From the NCBI RefSeq assembly GCF_040730185.1, contig NZ_CP160402.1, positions 7,998,001 to 8,062,000 of the forward strand: a DNA stretch of 64,000 bases. The letters run 5' to 3'. Position 1 is the first letter of the stretch. Every line of letters starts with the position of its first letter. The DNA is from Streptomyces sp. Je 1-332. GTDB lineage: Bacteria; Actinomycetota; Actinomycetes; Streptomycetales; Streptomycetaceae. Both the position numbers and the translations under genes were made by a program. The notes beneath the pieces were generated by a model that saw nothing but the letters and a program-made list of their open reading frames with translations, had not been told where the DNA came from and searched no databases. Shown in pieces: positions 53,265-61,484 of this stretch.

Positions 53265-55717
53265 GGTCGGCGCCCCTTCTGCGTGGCCGTGGCGAGGGTG
53301 AACGCGTCGACGTCGAAGAGGTTGCCCTGACCGCTCGGGCCCTTGAAGACGAGCACGAGGTCCGTGGTCCCCGACGGCGCTGCGGAGAGGTTCGTCGTCA
53401 CGTCCTGGAAGTTCTCCCAGCCGCCCGTCACCGGCACGGCCACCGAGCCGAGCTGGGCACCGGTCGGTGAACCGGCGCGGATCTCGATGGTGCCCCCGGC
53501 GCCGCCCGAGGAGATGCGGGCGGTGAACGACTTCGCGTCGCCGAGTGCGTAGGGCTTGAAGGAGATCCAGTCGCCGTCGTCGGTGAAGCCGACGGTGTTG
53601 GCGCCTTCCGCGTTGCCGTGCCCGGCGATCTGGATGCCTGACTGGGCGGTGAAGTGCTCGGCCTGGCGGTGGCGCGGCTGCAGGGTTCGGCGGTGGTGCG
53701 TGGTCAGGCCCGCCGTGTCCGTGTACTCGGCGTCGAAGACCCCGTACAGATTCGCCGCGCTGTCGTGCTCGCCGTCGGCCGGCACGGTGATGCTGCCGCT
53801 GCAGCCGTTCTTGGACGTGATGGCGTGCGAGTGGCTGTCGTGCCCGAGGAGATAGGTGACCTTGACCTTCGCGCAGTCGATCGCGCCGTCCTCCGGATCG
53901 CTCACCGAGACCTCGAAGGGCACCGTGTCGCCGAAGGAGAACAGCTTTCCGTCAGGCGGCTGTCGGAGGGAGACCGTGGGTGCGGTGTTGCCCGCGGTCA
54001 CCACGAGGCTGGCGCTGCCGGTCAGGCCCTCGGGTTCCTTGACGGTGAGCGTCGGCCGGTAGGTCCCCTTCGTGGTGTACGTGTGGGACGGGTTGGCCTG
54101 GATCGATGTGGACCCGTCGCCGAAGTCCCAGGAGTAGCTGAGGGATTGACCCTCGGGATCGGAGCTTCCGGCGGAGGAGAACTGCGCGGTGAGCGGCACG
54201 GCGCCGGAGGTCTTGTCCGCGGCGGCCTTGGCTATCGGGCTGCGGTTGGAACCGCCGAGGTATTCGATGCGGTAGAGGGCCTGGTTGTTGCTCCCGGTGC
54301 CGTAGTCGAGTACGTACAGGGCGCCGTCCGGGCCGAAGTCGCTGTCCATGACCTGGGTGCCGGTCCACGGGAAGTCCTCGATGGTGCCCCGGGATCCGTC
54401 GGACTTCACCTCGATCGACTTGATCCATTTGCGGCCGTACTCGGTGGCGAGGAAGCGGCCGTCGAGGGACTGCGGGAACTTCACGGACGACTCGAGATCC
54501 GGGTCGTAGCGGTAGACCTCGCCGCCCATCGGGGACTCGGAGCCGCTGCCCAGCTCGGGCGGCGACCCTTCCCAGCCGTACTTGATCCAACTCGACTGCG
54601 CGGCGGGCAACTTGGCCTGGCCGGTGTTACGGAACGAGTCGTTGGCAGGGCCACCCGCACAGTCGTACTTGGCCCCGGACGGTCCGCTGGGGAAGGTGTA
54701 CGCGTTGTATGTCTCGGCGCTGGTGTTCGTGCCGGTGCAGTACGGCCAACCGAAGTTGCCCGGGGCGGTGATGCGGTCGAACTCCACCTGGCCGCCGGGT
54801 CCGCGGTTGGCGTCGCCGCCGCCCGCGTCGGGTCCGTAGTCACCCAGGTAGACGATGCCGGTCTTCTTGTCGACGCTCATCCGGAACGGGTTGCGAAAGC
54901 CCATCGCGTAGATCTCGGGCCGGGTCTTCGCGGTGCCGGGGGCGAAGAGATTCCCGGCGGGGACGGTGTAGCCGCCGTCTGCGGTCGGCTTGATGCGCAG
55001 CACCTTGCCCCGCAGGTCGTTGGTGTTGCCGGAGGAGCGCTGGGCGTCGAACTGCGGGTTGCGGTCGGTCCGTTCGTCGATGGGCGCGTAGCCGGAGGAG
55101 TCGAACGGATTGGTGTCGTCACCTGTGCTGAGATACAGGTTCCCGGCCGCGTCGAAGTCGATGTCCCCGCCGACATGGCAGCACTGGCCGCGATCGTTGG
55201 CGACTTCGAGTACGACCTTCTCGCTGGCCATGTCGAGGGTGTTGTCGGACTTGAGCGTGAACCGGGAGAGATTCAGATGCCCTTTCCACCGCTCGAATTC
55301 GGCGGCGCTCCCGGTGGCCGGCGCGTCACCTGACGGGGTGTCGAGCTTGGGGGAGTAGTAGACGTACACGTGGCGGCTCGAGGCGAAGTCCGGGGCGGCG
55401 GATATGCCTTGCAGCCCCTCCTCGTCGTGGGTGTAGACGTCCAGTTTTCCGGCCTGGCTGGTGTTCCCGGTGGGGTCGGTGTATCTGACCGTGCCGTCAC
55501 GGGCGGTGTGCAGAACAGAACGGTCGGGCAGCACGGTGAGAGACATCGCCTCGCCCAACTCCGCACCGCCGGTGGCGAGTTGGACCTGCTGGTAGTCAGC
55601 AGCCGGGATGTCCCGGACATCCGCGCCCGCACTGGCGGCCGTGGTGACGGTGAGCCCGGACAGTGTGAGCGCGAGTGCGGTGAGCAACTTGAGCCCTGTA
55701 CGAGGGCGTGGGGACAT
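53261..55717 (-). CDS. Secreted glucose/sorbosone dehydrogenase-like protein with PKD and CBM6-type domains
   Basis: 818 aa from ATG at 55717 (AGGAGG upstream). Signal peptide at the start. Residues 40-490 are a GSDH six-bladed propeller (GLQGISAAPDFASSRHVYVY, RGQCCHVGGDIDFDAAGNLY, MGFRNPFRMSVDKKTGIVYLG in part). Then a PKD domain (LSYSWDFGDGSTSIQANPSH), a further Ig-like region, and a C-terminal CBM6/35-like domain (FTDDGDWISFKPYALGD). Possibly PQQ-dependent oxidation of polysaccharide sugars. Operon leader of the ThuA-GH99 gene; shares the upstream region with the chitinase. Confidence 0.9.
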   Translation of the reverse strand: MSPRPRTGLKLLTALALTLSGLTVTTAASAGADVRDIPAADYQQVQLATGGAELGEAMSLTVLPDRSVLHTARDGTVRYTDPTGNTSQAGKLDVYTHDEEGLQGISAAPDFASSRHVYVYYSPKLDTPSGDAPATGSAAEFERWKGHLNLSRFTLKSDNTLDMASEKVVLEVANDRGQCCHVGGDIDFDAAGNLYLSTGDDTNPFDSSGYAPIDERTDRNPQFDAQRSSGNTNDLRGKVLRIKPTADGGYTVPAGNLFAPGTAKTRPEIYAMGFRNPFRMSVDKKTGIVYLGDYGPDAGGGDANRGPGGQVEFDRITAPGNFGWPYCTGTNTSAETYNAYTFPSGPSGAKYDCAGGPANDSFRNTGQAKLPAAQSSWIKYGWEGSPPELGSGSESPMGGEVYRYDPDLESSVKFPQSLDGRFLATEYGRKWIKSIEVKSDGSRGTIEDFPWTGTQVMDSDFGPDGALYVLDYGTGSNNQALYRIEYLGGSNRSPIAKAAADKTSGAVPLTAQFSSAGSSDPEGQSLSYSWDFGDGSTSIQANPSHTYTTKGTYRPTLTVKEPEGLTGSASLVVTAGNTAPTVSLRQPPDGKLFSFGDTVPFEVSVSDPEDGAIDCAKVKVTYLLGHDSHSHAITSKNGCSGSITVPADGEHDSAANLYGVFDAEYTDTAGLTTHHRRTLQPRHRQAEHFTAQSGIQIAGHGNAEGANTVGFTDDGDWISFKPYALGDAKSFTARISSGGAGGTIEIRAGSPTGAQLGSVAVPVTGGWENFQDVTTNLSAAPSGTTDLVLVFKGPSGQGNLFDVDAFTLATATQKGRRP

Positions 55718-55983
55718 GGGGCATCCTCCTGACGCTTGGGGGCGTGTCAGGCAGGGCGCGCGCCGGCCGCGCTGGCTGCGGTGATGGAGAAGTGCTGGGG
55801 AGGTGCTGGGGAGGTGCGAGCGCGTACTGAAGTACGGAGTGACATGCCGATGCCGCATACATGAATTACGCATTCGGCACAGGAAATTGCATAGAAATGC
55901 GAGTGCTTTGCATCCTGGCGATCCGTCGCCAATTTGTCAAGGCCGTGTCAAAATGCGGCCGTTGAATCCTTTCTCCAGAGGTC

Positions 55984-56013
55984 TTGACAACTCGATTGGT
56001 CTGGACCAACTTT
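55984..56013 (+). promoter_or_regulatory. Chitinase promoter with DasR-type operator
   Basis: -35-like TTGACA at 55984-55989 and AACTTT at 56008-56013. The spacer and -10 overlap ATTGGTCTGGACCAAC (55995-56010), a close match to the DasR-responsive element family (GGTCTAGACC core) known from Streptomyces chitinase promoters. Confidence 0.7.
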
Positions 56014-56077
56014 ACGCACAGTAGCGGTGGCCACCGGCTCTCACCTTCTACCGTCGCTTCTCCCTGGAGGCATTTCC

Positions 56078-57814
56078 ATGGACCGTGTACGTAAGGGCAG
56101 ACCCGGCGTTCGCCACAGGATAGGAGCGGCTATCGCCGTCGGTGCGGCTGCCGCGCTCGCCGTCACCGGGCTCGCCGCGCCCGCGCAGTCGGCGGACGCT
56201 GGGGCAGCTGCGGCGAAGGCGGCGGACGTCAACGTCGCCAAGAACGCCGGGTTCGAGTCGGACCTGAGCAACTGGACGTGCACCGCGAGCAGCGGTGCCA
56301 TTGTCGCCTCGCCCGTGCACGGCGGCGCGAAGGCACTCAAGGCCACCCCCTCGGGTCAGGGCAACGCCGAGTGTTCCCAGATCGTTTCGGTCAAGCCCAA
56401 CTCCACGTACAAGCTGAGCAGTTGGGTGCAGGGTAGTTACGCCTACCTGGGCGCCCGCGGCTCGGGAACCACCGATGTGTCGACCTGGACGCCGGGCAAC
56501 TCGTCCTGGCAGCAGCTCTCCACCAGTTTCACCACCGGGGCGAACACCACGTCGGTCACCGTGTACACCCACGGCTGGTACGGGCAGAGCGCGTACTACG
56601 TGGATGACGTGAGCGTCCTCGGTCCCGACGGGGGCGGCGGCACCGACCCGGTGGAGATACCGGCGGTGCCGGCCGGTCTCAAGGCCGGTACGCCGACGTC
56701 CACGTCGGTGGACCTGTCCTGGACCCCGGTCTCCGCGGCCACCGGATACACCATCTACCGCGACGGCACCAAGGTCGCCTCGGCCGGCGGCGCCTCCGCG
56801 ACCATCTCCGGACTCACGCCGGAGACCACCTACAGCTTTCAGGTGAGCGCCTCGAACGCGGCGGGGGAGTCCGCGAAGTCCACGTCCGTGTCCGTACGGA
56901 CCGCCAAGGGCGGCGGCGGAGACGGTGGCCCCGTGCCCAAGCACGCGCTGACCGGCTACTGGCAGAACTTCGACAACGGCGCGACCGTGCAGAAGCTGCG
57001 GGACGTTTCCTCGCAGTACGACATCATCGCCGTCTCCTTCGCCGACGCCACCACCACGCCGGGCCAGATCACCTTCAACCTCGACCCGGCCGTCGGCTAC
57101 TCCTCCACCGCCGACTTCAAGGCGGACATCGCCGCGAAGAAGGCCGCGGGCAAGTCAGTGATCCTCTCGGTCGGCGGGGAGAAGGGCACCATCTCGGTCA
57201 ACAGTGACGCTTCCGCGACGGCGTTCGCCGACAGTGCCTACGCGCTGATGCAGGAGTACGGGTTCAACGGCGTCGACATCGACCTGGAGAACGGCCTCAA
57301 CCCCACCTACATGACCAAGGCGCTGCGCCAGCTCTCCGCGAAGGCGGGCCCGAACATGGTGCTCACGATGGCGCCGCAGACCATCGACATGCAGTCAACA
57401 TCGGGCGGGTACTTCCAGACGGCGCTGAACGTGAAGGACATCCTCACGGTCGTCAACATGCAGTACTACAACAGCGGTTCGATGCTGGGGTGTGACGGCA
57501 AGGTCTACAGCCAGGGCAGCGTGGACTTCCTGACCGCGCTCGCCTGCATCCAGCTGGAGGGTGGCCTCGATCCCTCGCAGGTCGGCATCGGCGTCCCGGC
57601 GTCGACGCGCGGTGCGGGCAGCGGTTACGTGGCTCCTTCGGTCGTGAACAACGCCCTCGACTGCCTGACCCGTGGCACCGGCTGCGGCTCCTTCAAGCCG
57701 TCCAGGACCTACCCGTCCTTGCGTGGCGCCATGACGTGGTCCACGAACTGGGACGCGACAGCGGGCAACGCGTGGTCGAACTCCGTCGGCCCGAAGGTGC
57801 ACAGTCTCCCGTAG
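56078..57814 (+). CDS. Secreted GH18 chitinase with CBM and FN3 domains
   Basis: 578 aa, GGAGG upstream of ATG at 56078. Signal peptide to about residue 39. Residues 50-180 form a CBM-like beta-sandwich (NAGFESDLSNWTC). Residues 195-276 are an FN3 domain (AGTPTSTSVDLSWTPVSAAT). Residues 290-578 are a GH18 barrel with catalytic D400-x-D402-x-E404 (GVDIDLENG). Hydrolyses beta-1,4 GlcNAc polymers outside the cell. Regulation by DasR in response to glucosamine-6-phosphate is expected from the operator upstream. Confidence 0.94.
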   Translation: MDRVRKGRPGVRHRIGAAIAVGAAAALAVTGLAAPAQSADAGAAAAKAADVNVAKNAGFESDLSNWTCTASSGAIVASPVHGGAKALKATPSGQGNAECSQIVSVKPNSTYKLSSWVQGSYAYLGARGSGTTDVSTWTPGNSSWQQLSTSFTTGANTTSVTVYTHGWYGQSAYYVDDVSVLGPDGGGGTDPVEIPAVPAGLKAGTPTSTSVDLSWTPVSAATGYTIYRDGTKVASAGGASATISGLTPETTYSFQVSASNAAGESAKSTSVSVRTAKGGGGDGGPVPKHALTGYWQNFDNGATVQKLRDVSSQYDIIAVSFADATTTPGQITFNLDPAVGYSSTADFKADIAAKKAAGKSVILSVGGEKGTISVNSDASATAFADSAYALMQEYGFNGVDIDLENGLNPTYMTKALRQLSAKAGPNMVLTMAPQTIDMQSTSGGYFQTALNVKDILTVVNMQYYNSGSMLGCDGKVYSQGSVDFLTALACIQLEGGLDPSQVGIGVPASTRGAGSGYVAPSVVNNALDCLTRGTGCGSFKPSRTYPSLRGAMTWSTNWDATAGNAWSNSVGPKVHSLP

Positions 57815-57880
57815 CGAACGGCCTCACGAGGCAGTCGGGCCGAGCTGACCGCAACTGCCGTTACACGTAGCCGGACTGGC

Positions 57881-57910
57881 GGCTCGGCCCTCTGTGAGGA
57901 GGGCCGGGCC
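57881..57910. terminator. Intrinsic terminator
   Basis: 12-bp stem with one G-U pair (GGCTCGGCCCTC / GAGGGCCGGGCC) and 6-nt loop TGTGAG, between the convergent chitinase and alpha/beta hydrolase genes. Confidence 0.75.
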
Positions 57911-57913
57911 TCA

Positions 57914-58804
57914 TCACCCGCGGGGTGGAACCGCGGGGGCTGTGAAGTGCTTGCAGAACGGGAGATTCGAGGTGTCCGCGCCTCGAAAGTGCGCCAGGAG
58001 CAATTGGCAGTACTCACGGTCGCGTTCAAGGTGGACGAGATGGTCGGCTTCGTCGATCGTGACGAAAGTTCCGTTCGGGTAGGCGGAAGCCAGGCGGTGC
58101 CCCTGCGCGGGTGGCGTAAAGGTGTCGTGTTCGCCGGTGAAGACCATGGTGGGTACGTCTGAAGCGGCGTCAGTGTGGATCACCTCGGTCGTCCACAGAC
58201 GGCGGGTGTTGTGGATGATCTTCTCCCGGGTGTCTGTCGTCGCTTTCGACAGCTGATGGGTCAGCACGCGTCGGACAGCGCGGAGCCGCTGGACGCGGCA
58301 CCCTTCGTCCGAGCAGGTGAGCCGGTCGGTGGCAACCCGTGCGAAGTGCTGGATGTCGCCGCGGGTGAGCGCAGCGGTCGTCTCCTGGAGGTCCAGCCTG
58401 TCCGCACGAGTCAGGGCACAAGCCGCGCCGCCCAACGCCATACGCACGATGGCCTGCGACCGGCGCTGCCCCAAGCGGTGGGCGATCAGCGAGCCGTAGG
58501 AGCAGCCGACGACGTTCACACGGGCGGCCCCGAGGTGCTGGAGCGCACGCTCCACGGCTTGCGCCAGGAAATCGACGCCGTAGCGGTCCGGCAGAGTATC
58601 GGCGCGACCCCACCCCGGCAGATCCAGCGTGATCACGCTCGCATGCGGCAAAAGCGCCCTCTCCTGCCTCTGCCATGCGTACATGTCCTGGAAGGCGCCG
58701 CCGAGAAATACCACAGGGTCCAGTGATGGCTTTTCCGACGTCACCATCCGGCAGTAGTAGGAAAACCCTGCGTGGCGCAGATGCTGAAGAATCTCTTGGG
58801 GCAC
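57914..58804 (-). CDS. Alpha/beta hydrolase linked to the ACP-ketosynthase pair
   Basis: About 296 aa if GTG at 58804 is used; ATG at 58747 would give 277 aa. Has VVFLGGAFQDMYAWQRQERA, nucleophile elbow VVGCSYGSLIAHRLG (Ser), and acid/base FTGEHDTFTP and IDEADHLVHLERD. No signal peptide. Divergent from the ACP/ketosynthase operon; could act as thioesterase-like releasing or editing enzyme (inference). N-terminal start unresolved. Confidence 0.8.
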   Translation of the reverse strand: MPQEILQHLRHAGFSYYCRMVTSEKPSLDPVVFLGGAFQDMYAWQRQERALLPHASVITLDLPGWGRADTLPDRYGVDFLAQAVERALQHLGAARVNVVGCSYGSLIAHRLGQRRSQAIVRMALGGAACALTRADRLDLQETTAALTRGDIQHFARVATDRLTCSDEGCRVQRLRAVRRVLTHQLSKATTDTREKIIHNTRRLWTTEVIHTDAASDVPTMVFTGEHDTFTPPAQGHRLASAYPNGTFVTIDEADHLVHLERDREYCQLLLAHFRGADTSNLPFCKHFTAPAVPPRG

Positions 58805-58961
58805 AGATCTGCAACGACATGGCGCACCTGAGGGCACGACGCATGTGCGCCGGCACGGTGACGTACGGCTAGGTGCGCCTCGTGAAGATGGCAGCGGGGC
58901 GCCGAACAGGTGAAAGCGAGTGCAATACGCGTAGGGGAGAGGTCCGCAGGCAAGCAGCCCA

Positions 58962-59041
58962 GTAACCGACGGAGACGGTAACCGACGGAGACGGTAACCG
59001 ACGGAGGCAGTAACCGGCGGAGACAGTAATCGTCGGAGACA
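58962..59041. repeat. Tandem array of a 16-bp unit, five copies
   Basis: GTAACCGACGGAGACG and variants, repeated head-to-tail from 58962 to 59041; the last two copies are more diverged. Ends 27 nt before the ACP start, so it sits in its promoter/leader. Confidence 0.9.
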
Positions 59042-59068
59042 GCAGCCGCGCAGACGAGAGGTGCAATC

Positions 59069-59380
59069 GTGTACGACATGCTGGCGCACGTACTGATCAG
59101 CGAGTTCGAAATCGACGCCGACAGGATTCAGCCGGACACCAGGCTGAGCAGTCTGGACCTCGACTCCCTGTCCCTGGCCGAGCTGGCGGTCATCGTGCAG
59201 GAGGAAGCCGGTCTGGAGAACGTGGAGGACGTCGACCCGGACAGCACACTCAAAGAGCTGGCAGACAAGTTCGCTGCGGGTGCGGGTGCGGGTGCGGGTG
59301 CGGGTGCGGGTGCGGGTGCGGGTGCGGCTGCGCCTGCGCCTGCTGCTGCGGAAAATCCTCGTGCACAGGCAACGGCCTGA
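59069..59380 (+). CDS. Stand-alone acyl carrier protein with Gly-Ala tail
   Basis: 103 aa, GTG at 59069. Residues 1-70 are an ACP: phosphopantetheine Ser33 in LSSLDLDSLSLAELA and the acidic helix II. After residue 70 comes an unusual low-complexity tail of Gly-Ala repeats (GAGAGAGAG) then Ala/Pro (AAAPAPAAAE), encoded by a GCGGGT hexamer array. Ketosynthase gene follows 12 nt later. ACP holds the acyl chain for that enzyme; the tail may be a flexible tether or replication-slippage product. Confidence 0.9.
   Translation: MYDMLAHVLISEFEIDADRIQPDTRLSSLDLDSLSLAELAVIVQEEAGLENVEDVDPDSTLKELADKFAAGAGAGAGAGAGAGAGAAAPAPAAAENPRAQATA
59276..59325. repeat. GCGGGT hexamer microsatellite within the ACP gene
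   Basis: About eight consecutive copies of GCGGGT in frame with the ACP, encoding Ala-Gly repeats; units are nearly identical at DNA level, indicating recent slippage. Confidence 0.85.
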
Positions 59381-59392
59381 GAGGATCTGCCC

Positions 59393-60622
59393 GTGACACG
59401 CTCGCGTGACGTGGCCATCACCGGCATCGGCATGCTGACGCCGGGTGGCCGGACGGCGGATGCCACCTGGCAGGCCGTGTGTCAGGGCCGCAGCCTGGCC
59501 CGCACCGACCCCGAGTTGGCGGGTCTGCCGGTCGACATCTCCTGCCGCGTCGACGAGTTCGACCCCGACGCTGTGTACGGGCGGCGCCTCGCCCGTCGCC
59601 TGGACCGCTTTGCTCACCTCGTCCTGACCACCGCACGCCAGGCCGTCACTGACGCCAAGCTGGATCCGGCGTCCTGGGAGTCAGGCCGCGTCGGAGTTAT
59701 TCTGGGCGTCGGAAGCAACAGCCTGGAGACCTATGAGCGAGAGTTCACTTCGCTCGGACGGGGCCGGCCCACTGCCGTCTCGCCGCTGGCCCTGCCGCGC
59801 AGCTTGCCGAACATGGTCGCCGGCGAGGTAGCGCTGTTCCTGGGTGCGCGCGGGCCCAACTTCACCGTGTCCAGTGCTTGTGCTTCAGGGGCGGCAGCGA
59901 TCGGCGTCGGCCGCGAGATGTTGCTCTCCGGGGCCTGCGATGTCGTCCTGGTCGGAGGCACGGAGTCCGGGCGGAGCCGGATGTCGGCAACCTGCTTTGC
60001 CCAGATGCAGGCTCTGTCCCGCCGCACCGACGACCCCGCCGCCGCTTCCCGTCCCTTCGATACTGAACGCGACGGACTCGTTCTCTCCGAAGGGGCCGCC
60101 GTTCTCGTCATGGAGCGCCCCGAACATGCGCAGCAACGCGGCGCCCAGGTCCGCGCCCTGCTGCGCGGCTACGGCTCCAGCGCCGACGCCCACCATCCCG
60201 TAGCGCCGCATCCGCAGGGCGAGGGAGCCGAGCAAGCCATGCGCGCCGCCCTGTCGGACGCTGGTTGCGGCATCGGCGACGTCGATCATGTCAACGCGCA
60301 CGGGACGTCAACTCCCGTCGGTGACACCGCTGAAGCGCTCGCCCTCCTGCGGCTGTTCCGCGGAGCTCCTCCGGCCGTGACAGCGACCAAGAGCGTCCTG
60401 GGCCACGCCATGAGCGCGTCTGCGGCCATCGAGGCCGCCTTGACCGTACTGGCCCTGGAGCACCAGGCCATCCCCCCGACCGCCAACCTCCGTCAGCAGG
60501 CGCCGGGCAGAGAACTCGACATCGTCACCGATCGTCCCCGTCCTGCGGCGCTCGGCGTCGCGCTGTCCAACTCCTTCGGCTTCGGTGGACAGAACTCCGT
60601 GCTGGTTCTCGCCACTCCCTGA
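59393..60622 (+). CDS. Beta-ketoacyl synthase (KAS II-like)
   Basis: 409 aa. Complete active site: C163 (VSSACASGAAA), H303 (NAHGTSTPVGD) and H338 (TKSVLGHAMSA). Single KS without AT or other domains, starting 12 nt after the ACP. FabF/minimal-PKS-like. With an ACP but no malonyltransferase, ketoreductase or chain-length factor nearby, it must borrow partners or act on one substrate. The product is unknown. Confidence 0.92.
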   Translation: MTRSRDVAITGIGMLTPGGRTADATWQAVCQGRSLARTDPELAGLPVDISCRVDEFDPDAVYGRRLARRLDRFAHLVLTTARQAVTDAKLDPASWESGRVGVILGVGSNSLETYEREFTSLGRGRPTAVSPLALPRSLPNMVAGEVALFLGARGPNFTVSSACASGAAAIGVGREMLLSGACDVVLVGGTESGRSRMSATCFAQMQALSRRTDDPAAASRPFDTERDGLVLSEGAAVLVMERPEHAQQRGAQVRALLRGYGSSADAHHPVAPHPQGEGAEQAMRAALSDAGCGIGDVDHVNAHGTSTPVGDTAEALALLRLFRGAPPAVTATKSVLGHAMSASAAIEAALTVLALEHQAIPPTANLRQQAPGRELDIVTDRPRPAALGVALSNSFGFGGQNSVLVLATP

Positions 60623-60634
60623 CCGGACATTCGC

Positions 60635-60703
60635 GGCCGCCGTGCACCCGTGGCCGCCGTGCACCCGTGGCCGCCGTGCACCCGTGGCCGGCGTGCCACC
60701 CGT
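60635..60703. repeat. Tandem array of a 17-bp unit, about four copies
   Basis: Three perfect copies of GGCCGCCGTGCACCCGT and a diverged fourth, starting 12 nt after the ketosynthase stop. Confidence 0.9.
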
Positions 60704-60872
60704 GGCCCGGCGGCCCTCGGCGCGCCACGCGCACAGTCATCCTCATACTCAAGACCTGCTTCGAAAACTCGCTCCAGGGGCCCGATGGAACTCACCCGGG
60801 GCGAGCGGCGAAGGAGTGGTGAAAGCAAGCCCAAGCCTTCGAAGCAAGTTCCCCTGAACGAGAGGAGCCCCG

Positions 60873-61484
60873 ATGACCGTCGAGCCAGGCGTCCGTGCGG
60901 CGGCGGAGAGTGATGCCTCGGTGATAGCGCGGTCCCGGGACGAGCCCGAGGCCTTCGCCGTGCTCTTCGACCGATACGCGGAAGCGGTCCATCGTTACCT
61001 GGCTCGTAGGCTCGGCGGTGAGCCGGCCGACGACCTGATGGCGGATACCTTCACCACCGCGTTCCAGCAACGGCACCGGTACGACCCCTCGCGGGCCACG
61101 GGCGACGGCGCAAGGCCCTGGCTGTTCGGCATAGCGACCAACCTGGTCGGCCGACACCGGCGGGCCGAGGCGCGCCGTTTCAAGGCCCTGGCCCGCCTGC
61201 CGGCTCCGGCCGACCACGAGGAACCGCTGGCCGACCGTGCCGCGGCCCGGGTGGGGGCGCAGGCCGTGGGCCGCGAGCTGGCGGCGGCGCTGGCCGCCCT
61301 GCCCGCGCGGCACCGGGATGTGCTGCTCCTGGTGGCGTGGGGAGGCCTTGGTTACGAGGAAGTGGCCCAGGCGCTGGATGTCCCCATCGGCACCGTCAGA
61401 TCACGGCTGCACCGGGCTCGCGGCAAGCTACGCGAAGCGCTGGGCGGATCCGACCCGACGACACTGCGAGGTATCCGACCATGA
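60873..61484 (+). CDS. ECF-family RNA polymerase sigma factor
   Basis: 203 aa, GAGAGGAG upstream of the ATG. Region 2 at residues 25-95 (FAVLFDRYAEAVHRYLARRL, DDLMADTFTTAF, RPWLFGIATNLVGRHRR) and region 4 at 130-185 (LPARHRDVLLLVAWGGLGYE, EVAQALDVPIGTVRSRLHRA). Its stop overlaps the next ATG (ATGA), so it is coupled to the CU044_5270-type membrane protein. Confidence 0.92.
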   Translation: MTVEPGVRAAAESDASVIARSRDEPEAFAVLFDRYAEAVHRYLARRLGGEPADDLMADTFTTAFQQRHRYDPSRATGDGARPWLFGIATNLVGRHRRAEARRFKALARLPAPADHEEPLADRAAARVGAQAVGRELAAALAALPARHRDVLLLVAWGGLGYEEVAQALDVPIGTVRSRLHRARGKLREALGGSDPTTLRGIRP

